Origin: Micavibrio sp. UBA5572
GTDB taxonomy: Bacteria > Pseudomonadota > Alphaproteobacteria > Micavibrionales > Micavibrionaceae
Assembly: GCA_002425415.1 (NCBI GenBank)
Contig: DIMG01000027.1
Coordinates: 1-64,000, forward strand
Reading direction: 5' to 3'
DNA length: 64,000 bases
How positions within the stretch are numbered: position 1 is the stretch's first letter; each line of letters begins with the position of its first letter. The translations under genes and the position numbers were made by a program. Under the pieces are notes generated by a model. The model was not told the origin of the DNA, made no database searches, and saw only the letters and a list, made by a program, of their open reading frames with translations. This document shows, piece after piece, positions 43,281-52,052 of this stretch.

Positions 43281-45479
43281 ATGAAGCAAGAATTAACATT
43301 TAAGTCTCAAGCTCGAATTATCCGCACTCTCGGGGATAGGTTAATTAGTGGAGAAGTCGCAGCAATTATTGAGCTTGTTAAAAATGCTTATGATGCTGAT
43401 GCAAAAGTTTGCTACATTGAGATTAACCCCGCGAAAGATTCCTTGATTATCAAAGATGATGGTCATGGCATGTCACTGTTGGATGTGCAAACAAAGTGGG
43501 CAGAGCTTGGAACAGACAACAAATTTCGTAACACTGTATCAAAATCTGGTCGAACTGTATTAGGAAATAAAGGGATCGGTCGATTGGCCGCTGCCAAACT
43601 AGGACGTTATCTCAAAATTCAAAGCACTGTTGCAAGCGACAATGGTCTAAAGTCAATAACTGTCGATGGAATCGATTGGGACGCTTTTTCAGAAAAAGAA
43701 GATACTTACATTGATGATATTAAGTTTTATGTGGAAGAAACCTTAGGTCGAGAGGTTGCCGGCACAGAATTAATAGTAACAGGCCTTAATCAAGATTGGA
43801 GCAAAGAAAAGCTCAACACTCTAGTGCGTGAATTAAGGAAGCTCATTTCTCCAATATCTCAAGATGATGATTTTGATATTTATCTAAATTTAGATGCATT
43901 TACTCAAATTTTTAATGGTTTTGATGGTAGCGAGTTAATTAATGGTCAACAAACCTTGTTCTCTAGAATTGAAGAAGAAGCGCAAATAGATAGAAATAAA
44001 ATTGAACCATTTCCCCTTTTAGATGCTTGCGACTATACGTTTGAAGCAGAGTACTCCGCTAATAAACTCACAGGGACATTGAAAATCAATGATGCAAAAA
44101 TTGAGCATCAGATTGAGGTGTCCATAGATGAAGATATTGATCTAGGAAGCGGTTTAATTCAGTTAAATATATTTGACCGCGATGCAGATTCTCTACAAAA
44201 CACCTTTGTTAAAGCGGGGATAATAAGCAAAGAAGATAAAAAATCTCTAAGATTGCAAGACGCAAGAAGACATATAGATGAATTGTCTGGGATCGCAATT
44301 TATAGGAATAAGTTTCGTGTTAGACCATATGGAGATAAGGATGCGGATTGGTTGAACTTAGCAGAGAGGCGTGTTCAAAATCCATCAAAATGTTTAGAAC
44401 AAAAACAAGTATCCGGTTTAATAGTAGTTGATACATCTGAGAAGTCAGGTTTGATAGAGCGAAGTAGCCGTGAAGGGTTTGAGCATAACGATCACTACAA
44501 TGCATTTAAGACACTTCTTTTAAGAGCTCTAAACGAAGTAGAAAATCTTAGATATGCCCATAATGCGCGCACAGGTAAAAATCGTAAACATCCTGCCGCA
44601 GCTGTTAAATCAGCATTTTCATCTTTACGCGAACAAGCGGATTTGACAAAAATTGAAAATTTTTCTGATGAGTTTTCTGAAGAAAAGAAAATAGAATTTA
44701 AGGCTGCCGTTACAGAGTATAAAACAAGCCTAGATAAATTAATTGATATTATTCAGGAACGTCAGTCTATCTTAGAGGCAAGATCTACACTCGGGTTTAT
44801 TTTAGCTGAAGTCGTTCACGAGGCTAAACATCCTACCAGCGCAGTTGGATCAAATTTACTTTCATTATCTAAGCGGGTTAGAAATAAGTGGAATGAAGAT
44901 ATAACATCTAATGTTTCTGAGGAACTTCTTCAAAATTTTTCACAAGATATTGATCATATCAGCAGTTTAGAATCTCTTTTGAAGCGTCTTGATCCTCTTA
45001 TTAATGTGCGGAGAAAAAAATCTTATGAATTCTCTGTTTATGAGGCAGTAAAGAAATCACTTCTTTTATATCAAGATAGAGCTAATAGAGCTGGGGTTAC
45101 AATACATCATGAGAAGCCACAAGATGATTATCAAATGAATGGGCTAGAGGTTGATTTATCTACAGCTATTATCAATTTGATTGATAATTCACTGTATTGG
45201 CATGAGCAGAGAAAAATAGAAAAACCTTTTATAAAAATACAGTATACTGATGATAGTAATGCATTATTTGTTTCTATAGAAGACAACGCTGGCGGGATTT
45301 CCGAAAAATATAAAGATGCAATTTTCAACGTAGGTTTTACGACCAAAGAAGAAGGGGCTGGCCTAGGGCTAAGTATCGCGAGAGAGGCTTTAGGTCGCGC
45401 AGCTGCCTACATAACGCATCAAAATACAGATGATGATAATGGGTCAATCTTTACTATTGAAATAAGAAGGGATGTATAA
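43281..45479 (+). CDS. double-GHKL ATPase / histidine-kinase-like sensor
   Basis: 732 residues with two GHKL modules. The N-terminal one is MutL/Hsp90/MORC-like: ELVKNAYDADA (N35), DDGHGMS (D60), GNKGIGRLA (95-103). The C-terminal one is a histidine kinase core: a His box LAEVVHEAKHPTSA with phospho-acceptor H513, N-box LIDNSLYW (N636), EDNAGGI and EGAGLGLSI. The linker is helical. MutL-like ATPases occur in restriction operons, and this fusion could sense DNA or infection and pass phosphate to the receiver gene that starts at its stop codon (TAATG). It is AT-rich and likely acquired. The pathway is inferred. Confidence 0.8.
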   Translation: MKQELTFKSQARIIRTLGDRLISGEVAAIIELVKNAYDADAKVCYIEINPAKDSLIIKDDGHGMSLLDVQTKWAELGTDNKFRNTVSKSGRTVLGNKGIGRLAAAKLGRYLKIQSTVASDNGLKSITVDGIDWDAFSEKEDTYIDDIKFYVEETLGREVAGTELIVTGLNQDWSKEKLNTLVRELRKLISPISQDDDFDIYLNLDAFTQIFNGFDGSELINGQQTLFSRIEEEAQIDRNKIEPFPLLDACDYTFEAEYSANKLTGTLKINDAKIEHQIEVSIDEDIDLGSGLIQLNIFDRDADSLQNTFVKAGIISKEDKKSLRLQDARRHIDELSGIAIYRNKFRVRPYGDKDADWLNLAERRVQNPSKCLEQKQVSGLIVVDTSEKSGLIERSSREGFEHNDHYNAFKTLLLRALNEVENLRYAHNARTGKNRKHPAAAVKSAFSSLREQADLTKIENFSDEFSEEKKIEFKAAVTEYKTSLDKLIDIIQERQSILEARSTLGFILAEVVHEAKHPTSAVGSNLLSLSKRVRNKWNEDITSNVSEELLQNFSQDIDHISSLESLLKRLDPLINVRRKKSYEFSVYEAVKKSLLLYQDRANRAGVTIHHEKPQDDYQMNGLEVDLSTAIINLIDNSLYWHEQRKIEKPFIKIQYTDDSNALFVSIEDNAGGISEKYKDAIFNVGFTTKEEGAGLGLSIAREALGRAAAYITHQNTDDDNGSIFTIEIRRDV

Positions 45480-46618
45480 TGGTTTACAACATCCTTCTAC
45501 TTGAAGATGATCAAGGACAGTTTGATGCTTATCAGCAGGCGCTAAGTGATGATGGACTAGATTCTTCATACAATTTATTGCACGCAAAAAACAGACAAGA
45601 AGCTAAGAATCTGATTCAAAATAATACAGTAAATGCTGCTGTTTTAGACTTAAAAGTCCCTGAAGATGAAAGCTCTGAAGCAAGTGTTTCAACAGGAACA
45701 AAATATTTAGAAGAGTTGCTGGAAGAAAAGCAATTCCCTATCATTGTAGTTTCTGCCAATATCACTTCATTGTCTGATGATAGTGATAAGTTACCAAAAC
45801 ATTTGGTAAAAATGAATAGGGAGACAGGCGTTCACTCTAATGCCTTTCAACATTTTGAAACAATTAAAGATCTGTTAGATATATCACCACTTTTTCCAGA
45901 AACCCTTAAGGACATAAATAGGGAATTTCAAGAAGCCTTTTGGGAAATGTGGGGAAATTGGGATGAAATCAATACAAGATTTAGTGCTCTAAACTCTGAT
46001 AAGACAAAGACTTTTTTAAAGCGTTATGTGTGTAGCCATTTAATTGAAAAATGGATGGCTAATGACCTTTTTAATGAGATGCATCATACTGAATTTTATA
46101 CATACCCACCATTAAAGGACCGAATTCATACAGGCGATATTTTAGAATTAGATAATACACCATGGATTGTTATGACGGCTCCTTGCAATTTATCTAATGG
46201 TGATTATCCCGAGAATTTAACACTTCTAAAATGCCAACCGGTCGAGTTTCAACAATACAACGATGTAATCAAACCTTTTAGGGACAATCTAGACGAAAAC
46301 AAAAAAGAAAAGCAAAGAAAGGTTGTTAAAAGGTTTTTCACAGAACCACCGACAAGTAAACATTATTTGCCACCTTGGTCAAAAAATGGAAAGGCTGTTA
46401 ATGTCTTATTTAAAGAAATAAAGACAGTCCCTTTTGCTGAGAGCGATAGAGATGATTTAAAATCAAAAAGAATAGCAACGCTTAGCTACCACTTTTTACC
46501 ATATCTTCTCCAAAGATATGGAGCTTATGTATCTCGAATAGGACAATCTGAAATAAGCACAGAAGACTACATCACCTACTTATTGTCAGTTGTGCCTGCC
46601 CCTGAAAGCAGTTCGTAA
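45479..46618 (+). CDS. receiver-domain protein with novel C-terminal domain
   Basis: 379 residues. N-terminal response-regulator receiver: acidic LLEDDQ (E9, D10, D11), phospho-acceptor D57 in AAVLDLKVPED, a switch-like VVSAN and a Lys in VKMNRE. So the phosphorylation site is intact. The 240-residue C-terminus is not a DNA-binding or known output domain; it has ILELDNTPWIVMTAPCNLS (about 219-237) and KHYLPPWSKNGKAVNVLF (about 295-312). It is probably the phosphorylation target of the upstream kinase. Its end overlaps the convergent methyltransferase gene by 43 bases, tying the three genes together. Confidence 0.75.
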   Translation: MVYNILLLEDDQGQFDAYQQALSDDGLDSSYNLLHAKNRQEAKNLIQNNTVNAAVLDLKVPEDESSEASVSTGTKYLEELLEEKQFPIIVVSANITSLSDDSDKLPKHLVKMNRETGVHSNAFQHFETIKDLLDISPLFPETLKDINREFQEAFWEMWGNWDEINTRFSALNSDKTKTFLKRYVCSHLIEKWMANDLFNEMHHTEFYTYPPLKDRIHTGDILELDNTPWIVMTAPCNLSNGDYPENLTLLKCQPVEFQQYNDVIKPFRDNLDENKKEKQRKVVKRFFTEPPTSKHYLPPWSKNGKAVNVLFKEIKTVPFAESDRDDLKSKRIATLSYHFLPYLLQRYGAYVSRIGQSEISTEDYITYLLSVVPAPESSS

Positions 46619-48060
46619 ACAACTTTTGCAATTTGATGTGCCAGCAAGGGCGGAACAGCATTGCCCACCTGCTGGTATTGTGATGTTCTTGGGCCTTCGA
46701 ATTTATAGTTATCAGGGAAAGTCTGTATGCGTGCTGCTTCTCTCACAGTTAAACTTCTGCACTGCTTTGGATCGTAATGTATGAAGTAATGACCATCTTT
46801 AGAGATATGAGAGGTAATTGTGGTCGCTGGTTTATTAGCTAGTTGCACTCGAAATCTATCATTAAATAAAGATTTAGATTTTATGGCTGACGTCACGTTC
46901 TTATGATTTGGCAACAAATCTTGGGGCATGTCCTCCAACTTAGGGCTTTTACCATGTCTGATAGCATGCTCGGCACTGTAGAGGTATCTGTGCAAATCAG
47001 ATTCAATGTGCGCGCGCGAGCTATGGTTTAAAACACCTTTAATTTTCTTATCGTAAAACCATCTCTTGAAAGCTTTTGGCTTTGAATCAAATGGAATAAA
47101 TTCATTGCCTCTTGTTAAGCCATCGTAGACATCACACTGCTTAAATCTTGTTAAAATTGCATTCTTCCAGTTGTCAAAGCTATCGAGTTTTTTGGATAGT
47201 CCAGATCTAAGTGGTGGGAGGTCAGCTAAGACATCTTCTACGGATGTAGGCCGTTTAGTGGGTTTTAATATAGAAGGTATGCCTCTGATATCATTTCTCA
47301 CAGCAAGAAGGATTACCCTGTGTCGGCATTGCGGTATTCCATATTCTTCTGATTTGATTATGAAATCATTACGATTTAATTTTTCTGGTTTGCCAGCATT
47401 TGATAAAGAATAAATGGTGTATTGCTCAGATGTTTTAAATTTTACTTTTTTAGAATTTTTGAATTTTGAAGGTGTTTTAATGTCCTCCAGTATCCGGTCA
47501 AATATATATTCACCATTTAGTTTTGAAGACAAAATGCCCTTAACATTTTCCATCACAAATGCTCTTGGCTGAATGTCTGCAATAATTCTTAAATACTCTT
47601 TATAGAGAGTATGCCTAGGATCGTTTTGAAAGTCTTGGTATTTAGACATTTTTGAGCGCCCAACTAAAGAGTACGCTTGGCACGGAGGCCCGCCAATAAC
47701 AATAGAGTTTTTTGGGTCTGAGACTTGGCTTAAGATACGCTTAATAACAGTTTTATGAGGGAACGCATCTCCACCTAATTCGGCACAATATGCTTCTAGT
47801 ATAGCTTTTTTAGCTTCTTTTGGATGTTTTTTAAAAAGCACATCCTTGGTGATTTCACCTCTTAAGTATTGATAATACTCAACAGGAGGCTTATCAAACT
47901 GTCTAAAGAAAGCTCTCAAAGTGAGGGTTTGATGGGCAAAACTTTCTTTTTCGATAGATATTTTTATTTTGAAAGGTTTTTTATTTTTCTCAGTAATAGA
48001 GGAGAAGCCTTCTCCTAGCCCGCCCGGACCCGCGAATAAATCTATTACCTCTATCGTCAT
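46576..48060 (-). CDS. DNA (cytosine-5) methyltransferase of the GHKL cassette
   Basis: 494 residues with all core C5-MTase motifs: I DLFAGPGGLGEGF (7-19), IV GGPPCQAYS (C127), VI FVMENVKG (E171), VIII QCRHRVILL, IX RSLTVREAARIQTFPD and X QVGNAVPPLLA. It methylates cytosine, giving self protection for the cassette. It is unrelated to the two phage enzymes in this window in sequence detail and layout (no LADSP repeats). It converges on the receiver gene. A tandem CCAGGTTA pair lies 36-51 bases upstream of its start. Confidence 0.92.
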   Translation of the reverse strand: MTIEVIDLFAGPGGLGEGFSSITEKNKKPFKIKISIEKESFAHQTLTLRAFFRQFDKPPVEYYQYLRGEITKDVLFKKHPKEAKKAILEAYCAELGGDAFPHKTVIKRILSQVSDPKNSIVIGGPPCQAYSLVGRSKMSKYQDFQNDPRHTLYKEYLRIIADIQPRAFVMENVKGILSSKLNGEYIFDRILEDIKTPSKFKNSKKVKFKTSEQYTIYSLSNAGKPEKLNRNDFIIKSEEYGIPQCRHRVILLAVRNDIRGIPSILKPTKRPTSVEDVLADLPPLRSGLSKKLDSFDNWKNAILTRFKQCDVYDGLTRGNEFIPFDSKPKAFKRWFYDKKIKGVLNHSSRAHIESDLHRYLYSAEHAIRHGKSPKLEDMPQDLLPNHKNVTSAIKSKSLFNDRFRVQLANKPATTITSHISKDGHYFIHYDPKQCRSLTVREAARIQTFPDNYKFEGPRTSQYQQVGNAVPPLLAHQIAKVVYELLSGAGTTDNK

Positions 48061-48095
48061 CTTTTAAGCTTATCCTTATCAATTTTAACTTGGTT

Positions 48096-48111
48096 CCAGG
48101 TTACCAGGTTA
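48096..48111 (-). promoter_or_regulatory. tandem CCAGGTTA repeat upstream of the C5-MTase gene
   Basis: CCAGGTTA occurs twice head to tail, placing two CCAGG (CCWGG-type) sites 36-51 bases before the methyltransferase start. Possible operator, or sites through which methylation feeds back on the gene. The enzyme's real target is unknown. Confidence 0.35.
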
Positions 48112-48136
48112 TAAATTATTAAGCAAACACAAAGAG

Positions 48137-48153
48137 GAAAATAAGGCAAAATT
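48137..48153 (+). repeat. direct repeat right of the GHKL cassette
   Basis: GAAAATAAGGCAAAATT, 16 of 17 bases as at 43244-43260 and in the same orientation. Possible trace of cassette insertion. Confidence 0.35.
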
Positions 48154-48514
48154 GTCTAAATTGAATCAGAGGCGTTCCTAATCATTTAGAGTATTCGTTT
48201 CGGTGTAACGCATACACAACCAATCTCATAAATCTAAACAGTCTCTTGGCACTATAATCACTCCCCTGAGGGGCAGAGTCCTTGGGCTTTTGCCATGAAA
48301 AGCTGAAGGTATGCTGGGCACGCCACGGGCCTGTTTTGCAGCCATTTTCTCTCTAAATGCCCCTTTTTCTCTAAAACCTATAGAGCGACCCTCAAAACCT
48401 ACCTCCAGGTTTTTGTATTATTTTTCAATGGATTGGTAATGCGGAATTTCTAGCGGTTTTGTGTGTAAACCGTAAAGCGGTAAAGCTTTAGAAAAAACCT
48501 TAGATCCCAGCTTA

Positions 48515-49591
48515 TTATACCAAGCTTAGTTTAGTTTTTTGATCGCCTGATGCTGGAAGCTTGTGAGCCAAGCGACTTAATCCAAAAACCAAATTTTCTA
48601 CCTCTTCAAAAGGTATGTTTAACTCATCTGCAATGTGGTTCTTACTAATCCGTTCGTGCCATAGCTCACTAAAAACTTTCTGCCACACCACTGACTCTTC
48701 ATATTCAATTCCATCTGGCTCGACTGTTCGGAATCCCCTTTGATTAATTTCTATATAAAAGTTTCGAGATTGCCATTCTGTCAGAATATTCATCTTGTGG
48801 AGCCTGTATACTAAAGCTGAGACAGAAACGCCCCATCTCTTTTTAGCTGATAATAATTGTTCCAACGATCTGACATAAGGAATTTTTGATTTAATATCAG
48901 CTTCGGGCATCAAGAAAGCTGAGGCAAAAGTGTTAGCTTCTTGCTCTGCTTGCTTTTGTTGAGGGCCGCCATGTTTATGAAGTACAAGATGGGCTAGTTC
49001 ATGTGCTGCATCCATCCGACTTCTTTCCGCGGATTTAAATGTATTCAGAAAAACAAAAGGTGTTTCGTTGCGCCAACAAGAAAAAGCATCAACATTTTTT
49101 GTGTTCTCCGCCAAGGAAAAGACGCGAATGCCTCTGGATTCTAGGAGCTTAATCATGTTCCCGATGGGCTTTTCTCCTAATCCCCAATAATGCCTTAGAG
49201 ACAATGCGGCAGCATGTGGATCTCTTTCATTACTAAGATCTAGGAGATCTGGTTTTGGTAGGTTAAATTTCTCCTCCACCCAATCGGATAACATATATGC
49301 AATTGCCCCTGCGGCGAGGGCAGCATCTCTCTCTTTTGCTGTTATTGAGGTTAGGCTTCTAAAGCTTGCTGCTTCTTTAGGAAGTTCATCAAAATCTTTG
49401 TCAAAAAAGAAATTGTAAGGAAAACCAGTTTTTTCGACTATTGCTTTTACCGTTCTTTCATCCGGCTCATTCTCCCCTTTTTCCAGACGCGTAATTGTTA
49501 CTGGAGAAACTCCAATAAGTTCTGCGAGTCCTTTACTAGTTAGCCGCTGCCTTTTCCTGGCAAGGGCTAGTCTGGCTGGGTTAAAGCTCAT
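48515..49591 (-). CDS. XRE regulator fused to ImmA/IrrE metallopeptidase
   Basis: 358 residues. N-terminal XRE helix-turn-helix (residues 6-55: LALARKRQRLTSKGLAELIGVSPVTITRLEKGENEP). The peptidase domain has HELAHLVLH at 197-205 (zinc ligands H197, H201; E198 catalytic) and a downstream EANTFASAFLMP. Such fused repressor-proteases control phage and mobile element genes or toxin-antitoxin-like pairs, often by cleaving a partner. The upstream gene (49593-50222) ends 1 base before this start and is the usual unknown partner. Operon transcription is leftward. Confidence 0.85.
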   Translation of the reverse strand: MSFNPARLALARKRQRLTSKGLAELIGVSPVTITRLEKGENEPDERTVKAIVEKTGFPYNFFFDKDFDELPKEAASFRSLTSITAKERDAALAAGAIAYMLSDWVEEKFNLPKPDLLDLSNERDPHAAALSLRHYWGLGEKPIGNMIKLLESRGIRVFSLAENTKNVDAFSCWRNETPFVFLNTFKSAERSRMDAAHELAHLVLHKHGGPQQKQAEQEANTFASAFLMPEADIKSKIPYVRSLEQLLSAKKRWGVSVSALVYRLHKMNILTEWQSRNFYIEINQRGFRTVEPDGIEYEESVVWQKVFSELWHERISKNHIADELNIPFEEVENLVFGLSRLAHKLPASGDQKTKLSLV

Positions 49592-49592
49592 C

Positions 49593-50222
49593 TTACTGCT
49601 TTCTAGAGATATTTACTTCAAAGTCTTGTAGATCGGTGTCGTCTTCGATCGTGATGTTTAACTCTTCCCAATCATTATTCTGAAGTATGAATATACGTTC
49701 TATAAAATCACTAAACTGCCCACCCTCGAGTGAATATGGCCTTGAAAGCTCTGCCCTGACATCATCACCGTTGACTGACACACAAAAAAACCAAACGGAT
49801 TGGTTTGCCTTTTGCTCTTCCTCATCGTTAAATTCTGGAAAAAGGTTTGGCTGGGCAAAATCTATTATTCTGGCGGAAGCGGCCCCTTTTCCGGATATTG
49901 CTTTTGGTGCGCGAAGAGTATCGGCAGCAATGTCAACATTTTGAAAGATTATCTTTATTCCATTGTCTGGGTTAACAACTGATTCGATGTTATCATGCCT
50001 ATCTTTTTTCCAACCTAATGATAAGAAAACATCGCGTAGCGCGCGGGTTCCGTATATATAAGCGAACTGCCCTCCTGCGGTTTTGGGGTCATTTGCTACA
50101 GCCAGATTCCTACCACCCGCAGCTGCGTGAATTATTTTCAACAGGCTGTCTTTAGTGGCGCCAAACTCATAAAGCCTTGATTCTACTTCATCTTCTTCTT
50201 TGTATAATTTCTTTTCGAGCAT
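49593..50222 (-). CDS. unknown partner of the XRE-ImmA protein
   Basis: 209 residues from ATG 50222 (MLEKKLYKEED); on its strand GGAGG lies 9 bases upstream, better than the longer opening at 50258. No known motif, with GAASARIIDFAQPNLFPEF near the middle. It is consistently next to XRE-ImmA genes in my experience of such pairs, which suggests a sensor, toxin or substrate. A 16-base perfect inverted repeat (50235-50282) precedes it and could be the operator of the pair. Confidence 0.6.
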   Translation of the reverse strand: MLEKKLYKEEDEVESRLYEFGATKDSLLKIIHAAAGGRNLAVANDPKTAGGQFAYIYGTRALRDVFLSLGWKKDRHDNIESVVNPDNGIKIIFQNVDIAADTLRAPKAISGKGAASARIIDFAQPNLFPEFNDEEEQKANQSVWFFCVSVNGDDVRAELSRPYSLEGGQFSDFIERIFILQNNDWEELNITIEDDTDLQDFEVNISRKQ

Positions 50223-50234
50223 TCTTATAAACCT

Positions 50235-50282
50235 CCATGTTAATTTTTTCTTCCTCATTTGTTCCAGAAAAAATTAACATGG
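50235..50282. repeat. 16-bp perfect inverted repeat between two operons
   Basis: Arms CCATGTTAATTTTTTC (50235-50250) and GAAAAAATTAACATGG (50267-50282) with a 16-base loop. It lies between the serine recombinase stop and the start of the 50222 gene; in the leftward transcript the second arm runs straight into the ribosome site. Candidate operator, translational hairpin or attachment-related site. Confidence 0.6.
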
Positions 50283-50318
50283 TCAAGTTTTTATTATAGC
50301 GTTTCCTTCTCACTCGTC

Positions 50319-52052
50319 TCAAAACCCAAAATGCACCCGCTGGGTGTTCCAGCAATTGGGGAATGGGCGCATAAGCTCGGCGAGGGTCATGGCTTGGGGC
50401 TGGCGGCCATTCAGGATGGCCTCGATGATGTCTGGAGCCAGTTGGGTCATGCGGATGGTTTTGGCAACATAGCCGTGATCCAGCATCTCACGCTGGGCCA
50501 GATGCTTGATCGTTATGTCCGGCTCTCTATCCAGCATATCTGAAAACTGATGGCCACGCACAATGGCCTGCATCATGTTGGTTTGATATTTTGGCTTCCG
50601 GTAAGAGCTAAGATCTCTGCCGTCCGGCGCGGTGATATATTTTCGTCCGCTGCGCTTTCTCAATTTGATCGGGATTTCTATGGTGATGGGACTGTCTTTT
50701 GTAGGCCGGGATTTTTCAATTTTAACATCCGGCATGATCTCATGGAGCAATCCAATCATTCCTACCGGGCGTAGCTCTATGCTGACTTTAGTTGTGGTCA
50801 CGACAACGCGCTGGATCAGAAGTTTTACCAATCGCTCTTGCTCCACCGGAAACAGCTCATCCCAAAGCTGCTCAAAATTCTCCAGCGCACGAATAATTTT
50901 TTCTTCCATTTGCGGATCGCTGATATCCCCCCATTGCGGGTTAGCGAGCACCTTCTTTGTCCATTCCGGGCGCGAAAGTAGCCTTCGCATCTGATCAACA
51001 ATGACGTTTTCCAGCAAAGTTGCCGACACGGTTCTTAAATCGCTGTCGGCATAGCTTTTTTTAACGGCCTGCGTACTGACATAGTATCTGTAGCGCTTGG
51101 TCTTCTTCTTTACGGCGGCGCAGGTCAAAGCATAACCGTCCTCATCAAAGACAATCCCGCGCAAAATATAGTGCGCCGCCTTGCATCGTAACGGGGATTC
51201 ATTTGGTTTTCTGTTATTGCTGATGGCGCGGGCTTTATCAAAGGTCTCTTTGGAAACAATGCCCTCATGCTCACCTTCATAAACGGTGCCTTTGTGAAGG
51301 ATCTTCCCGATATAAATCTGGCTGCACAAAATCTTGTATATCGTACTTTTATTGATCGAATTACCTTTGTGGTGCTTGCCGCTTCGTGATACCCAGCTTT
51401 TGGTCGTATAGCCTTTTTCAGCCAGTTCTTTGACCAGAATTGTGGTGGATCCCATCTCAATGTACCTGTGGAATATGTACTGCACGATCTCTGCTTCTTG
51501 CGGATTGATCTCCAGTTTGCGATTGCGCACATTATAGCCCAGCGGCGGCACACCGCCCATCCACATGCCCTTACGCTTGGAGGCTGCAAATTTATCGCGG
51601 ATCCGCTCGGCAGTCATTTCACGCTCGAACTGGGCGAAAGATTGCAGGATGTTGAGTGTCAGCCGCCCCATGGATGTATCGGTGTTAAAATGCTGAGTAA
51701 CGGAGACGAAGGAGACCTTTCGTTTATCAAACAGCTCCATGAATTTCATAAAATCAGCCATGGAGCGTGAGAGCCGGTCGATCTTGTACACCACCACCAC
51801 ATCAATCAGGCCGTTTTCAATGTCATGAATTAGCCTTCTGACCGCAGGCCTTTCCATGGAGCCGCCGGAAAAACCGCCGTCATCATAGCGCTGGGGTATT
51901 AAAACCCAGCCCTCATGGGCCTGCGCGCGGATGTGGTGCTCGGCGGCTTCGCGTTGGGCATCCAGAGAGTTAAAATCCTGATCCAACCCTTCTTCGGTAG
52001 ATTTTCTGGTGTAGATGGCGCAGCGTTTTTTAATAACTTCGTGTGATCTCAT
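50319..52052 (-). CDS. large serine recombinase (phage integrase)
   Basis: 577 residues. Resolvase catalytic domain with S18 (IYTRKSTEEG), YKIDRLSRSMADF and FAQFEREMTAERIRDKF. The recombinase domain (GGVPPLGYNVRNRKLEINPQEAEIV) and zinc-ribbon-like region follow, and a long C-terminal extension ends with the motif LAELMRPFPNCWNTQR. It integrates circular DNA into the chromosome without host factors. Its start overlaps the DUF2924 gene (ATGA), a pairing common in Alphaproteobacteria. Confidence 0.9.
   Translation of the reverse strand: MRSHEVIKKRCAIYTRKSTEEGLDQDFNSLDAQREAAEHHIRAQAHEGWVLIPQRYDDGGFSGGSMERPAVRRLIHDIENGLIDVVVVYKIDRLSRSMADFMKFMELFDKRKVSFVSVTQHFNTDTSMGRLTLNILQSFAQFEREMTAERIRDKFAASKRKGMWMGGVPPLGYNVRNRKLEINPQEAEIVQYIFHRYIEMGSTTILVKELAEKGYTTKSWVSRSGKHHKGNSINKSTIYKILCSQIYIGKILHKGTVYEGEHEGIVSKETFDKARAISNNRKPNESPLRCKAAHYILRGIVFDEDGYALTCAAVKKKTKRYRYYVSTQAVKKSYADSDLRTVSATLLENVIVDQMRRLLSRPEWTKKVLANPQWGDISDPQMEEKIIRALENFEQLWDELFPVEQERLVKLLIQRVVVTTTKVSIELRPVGMIGLLHEIMPDVKIEKSRPTKDSPITIEIPIKLRKRSGRKYITAPDGRDLSSYRKPKYQTNMMQAIVRGHQFSDMLDREPDITIKHLAQREMLDHGYVAKTIRMTQLAPDIIEAILNGRQPQAMTLAELMRPFPNCWNTQRVHFGF

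Larger units (their letters stand above)
48061..48514. other. 454-base gap without a supported gene
   Basis: Lies between the methyltransferase start and the XRE-ImmA stop (both leftward genes). I see the CCAGGTTA tandem pair (48096-48111), one cassette-flanking repeat (48137-48153), a short hairpin CCCC-TGA-GGGG near 48274, and a CGGTTT/AAACCG stem (48454-48472). No convincing ORF, tRNA or T-tailed terminator. It should contain the methyltransferase promoter. Confidence 0.4.

Noticed and set aside
43281..48060. GHKL cassette as BREX, DISARM or Detocs
   Set aside because: No BREX (PglX/PglZ/BrxL) or DISARM (DrmA/B) genes are present, and the layout of kinase, receiver and C5 methyltransferase differs from the Detocs three-gene set as I know it.
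48061..48514. tRNA or small RNA gene in the gap
   Set aside because: No cloverleaf or T-loop sequence is visible on either strand, and the hairpins found are short.
51125..51589. 154-residue ORF in another frame of the serine recombinase
   Set aside because: The recombinase frame is clearly coding here with conserved motifs; the other frame has no family signal.
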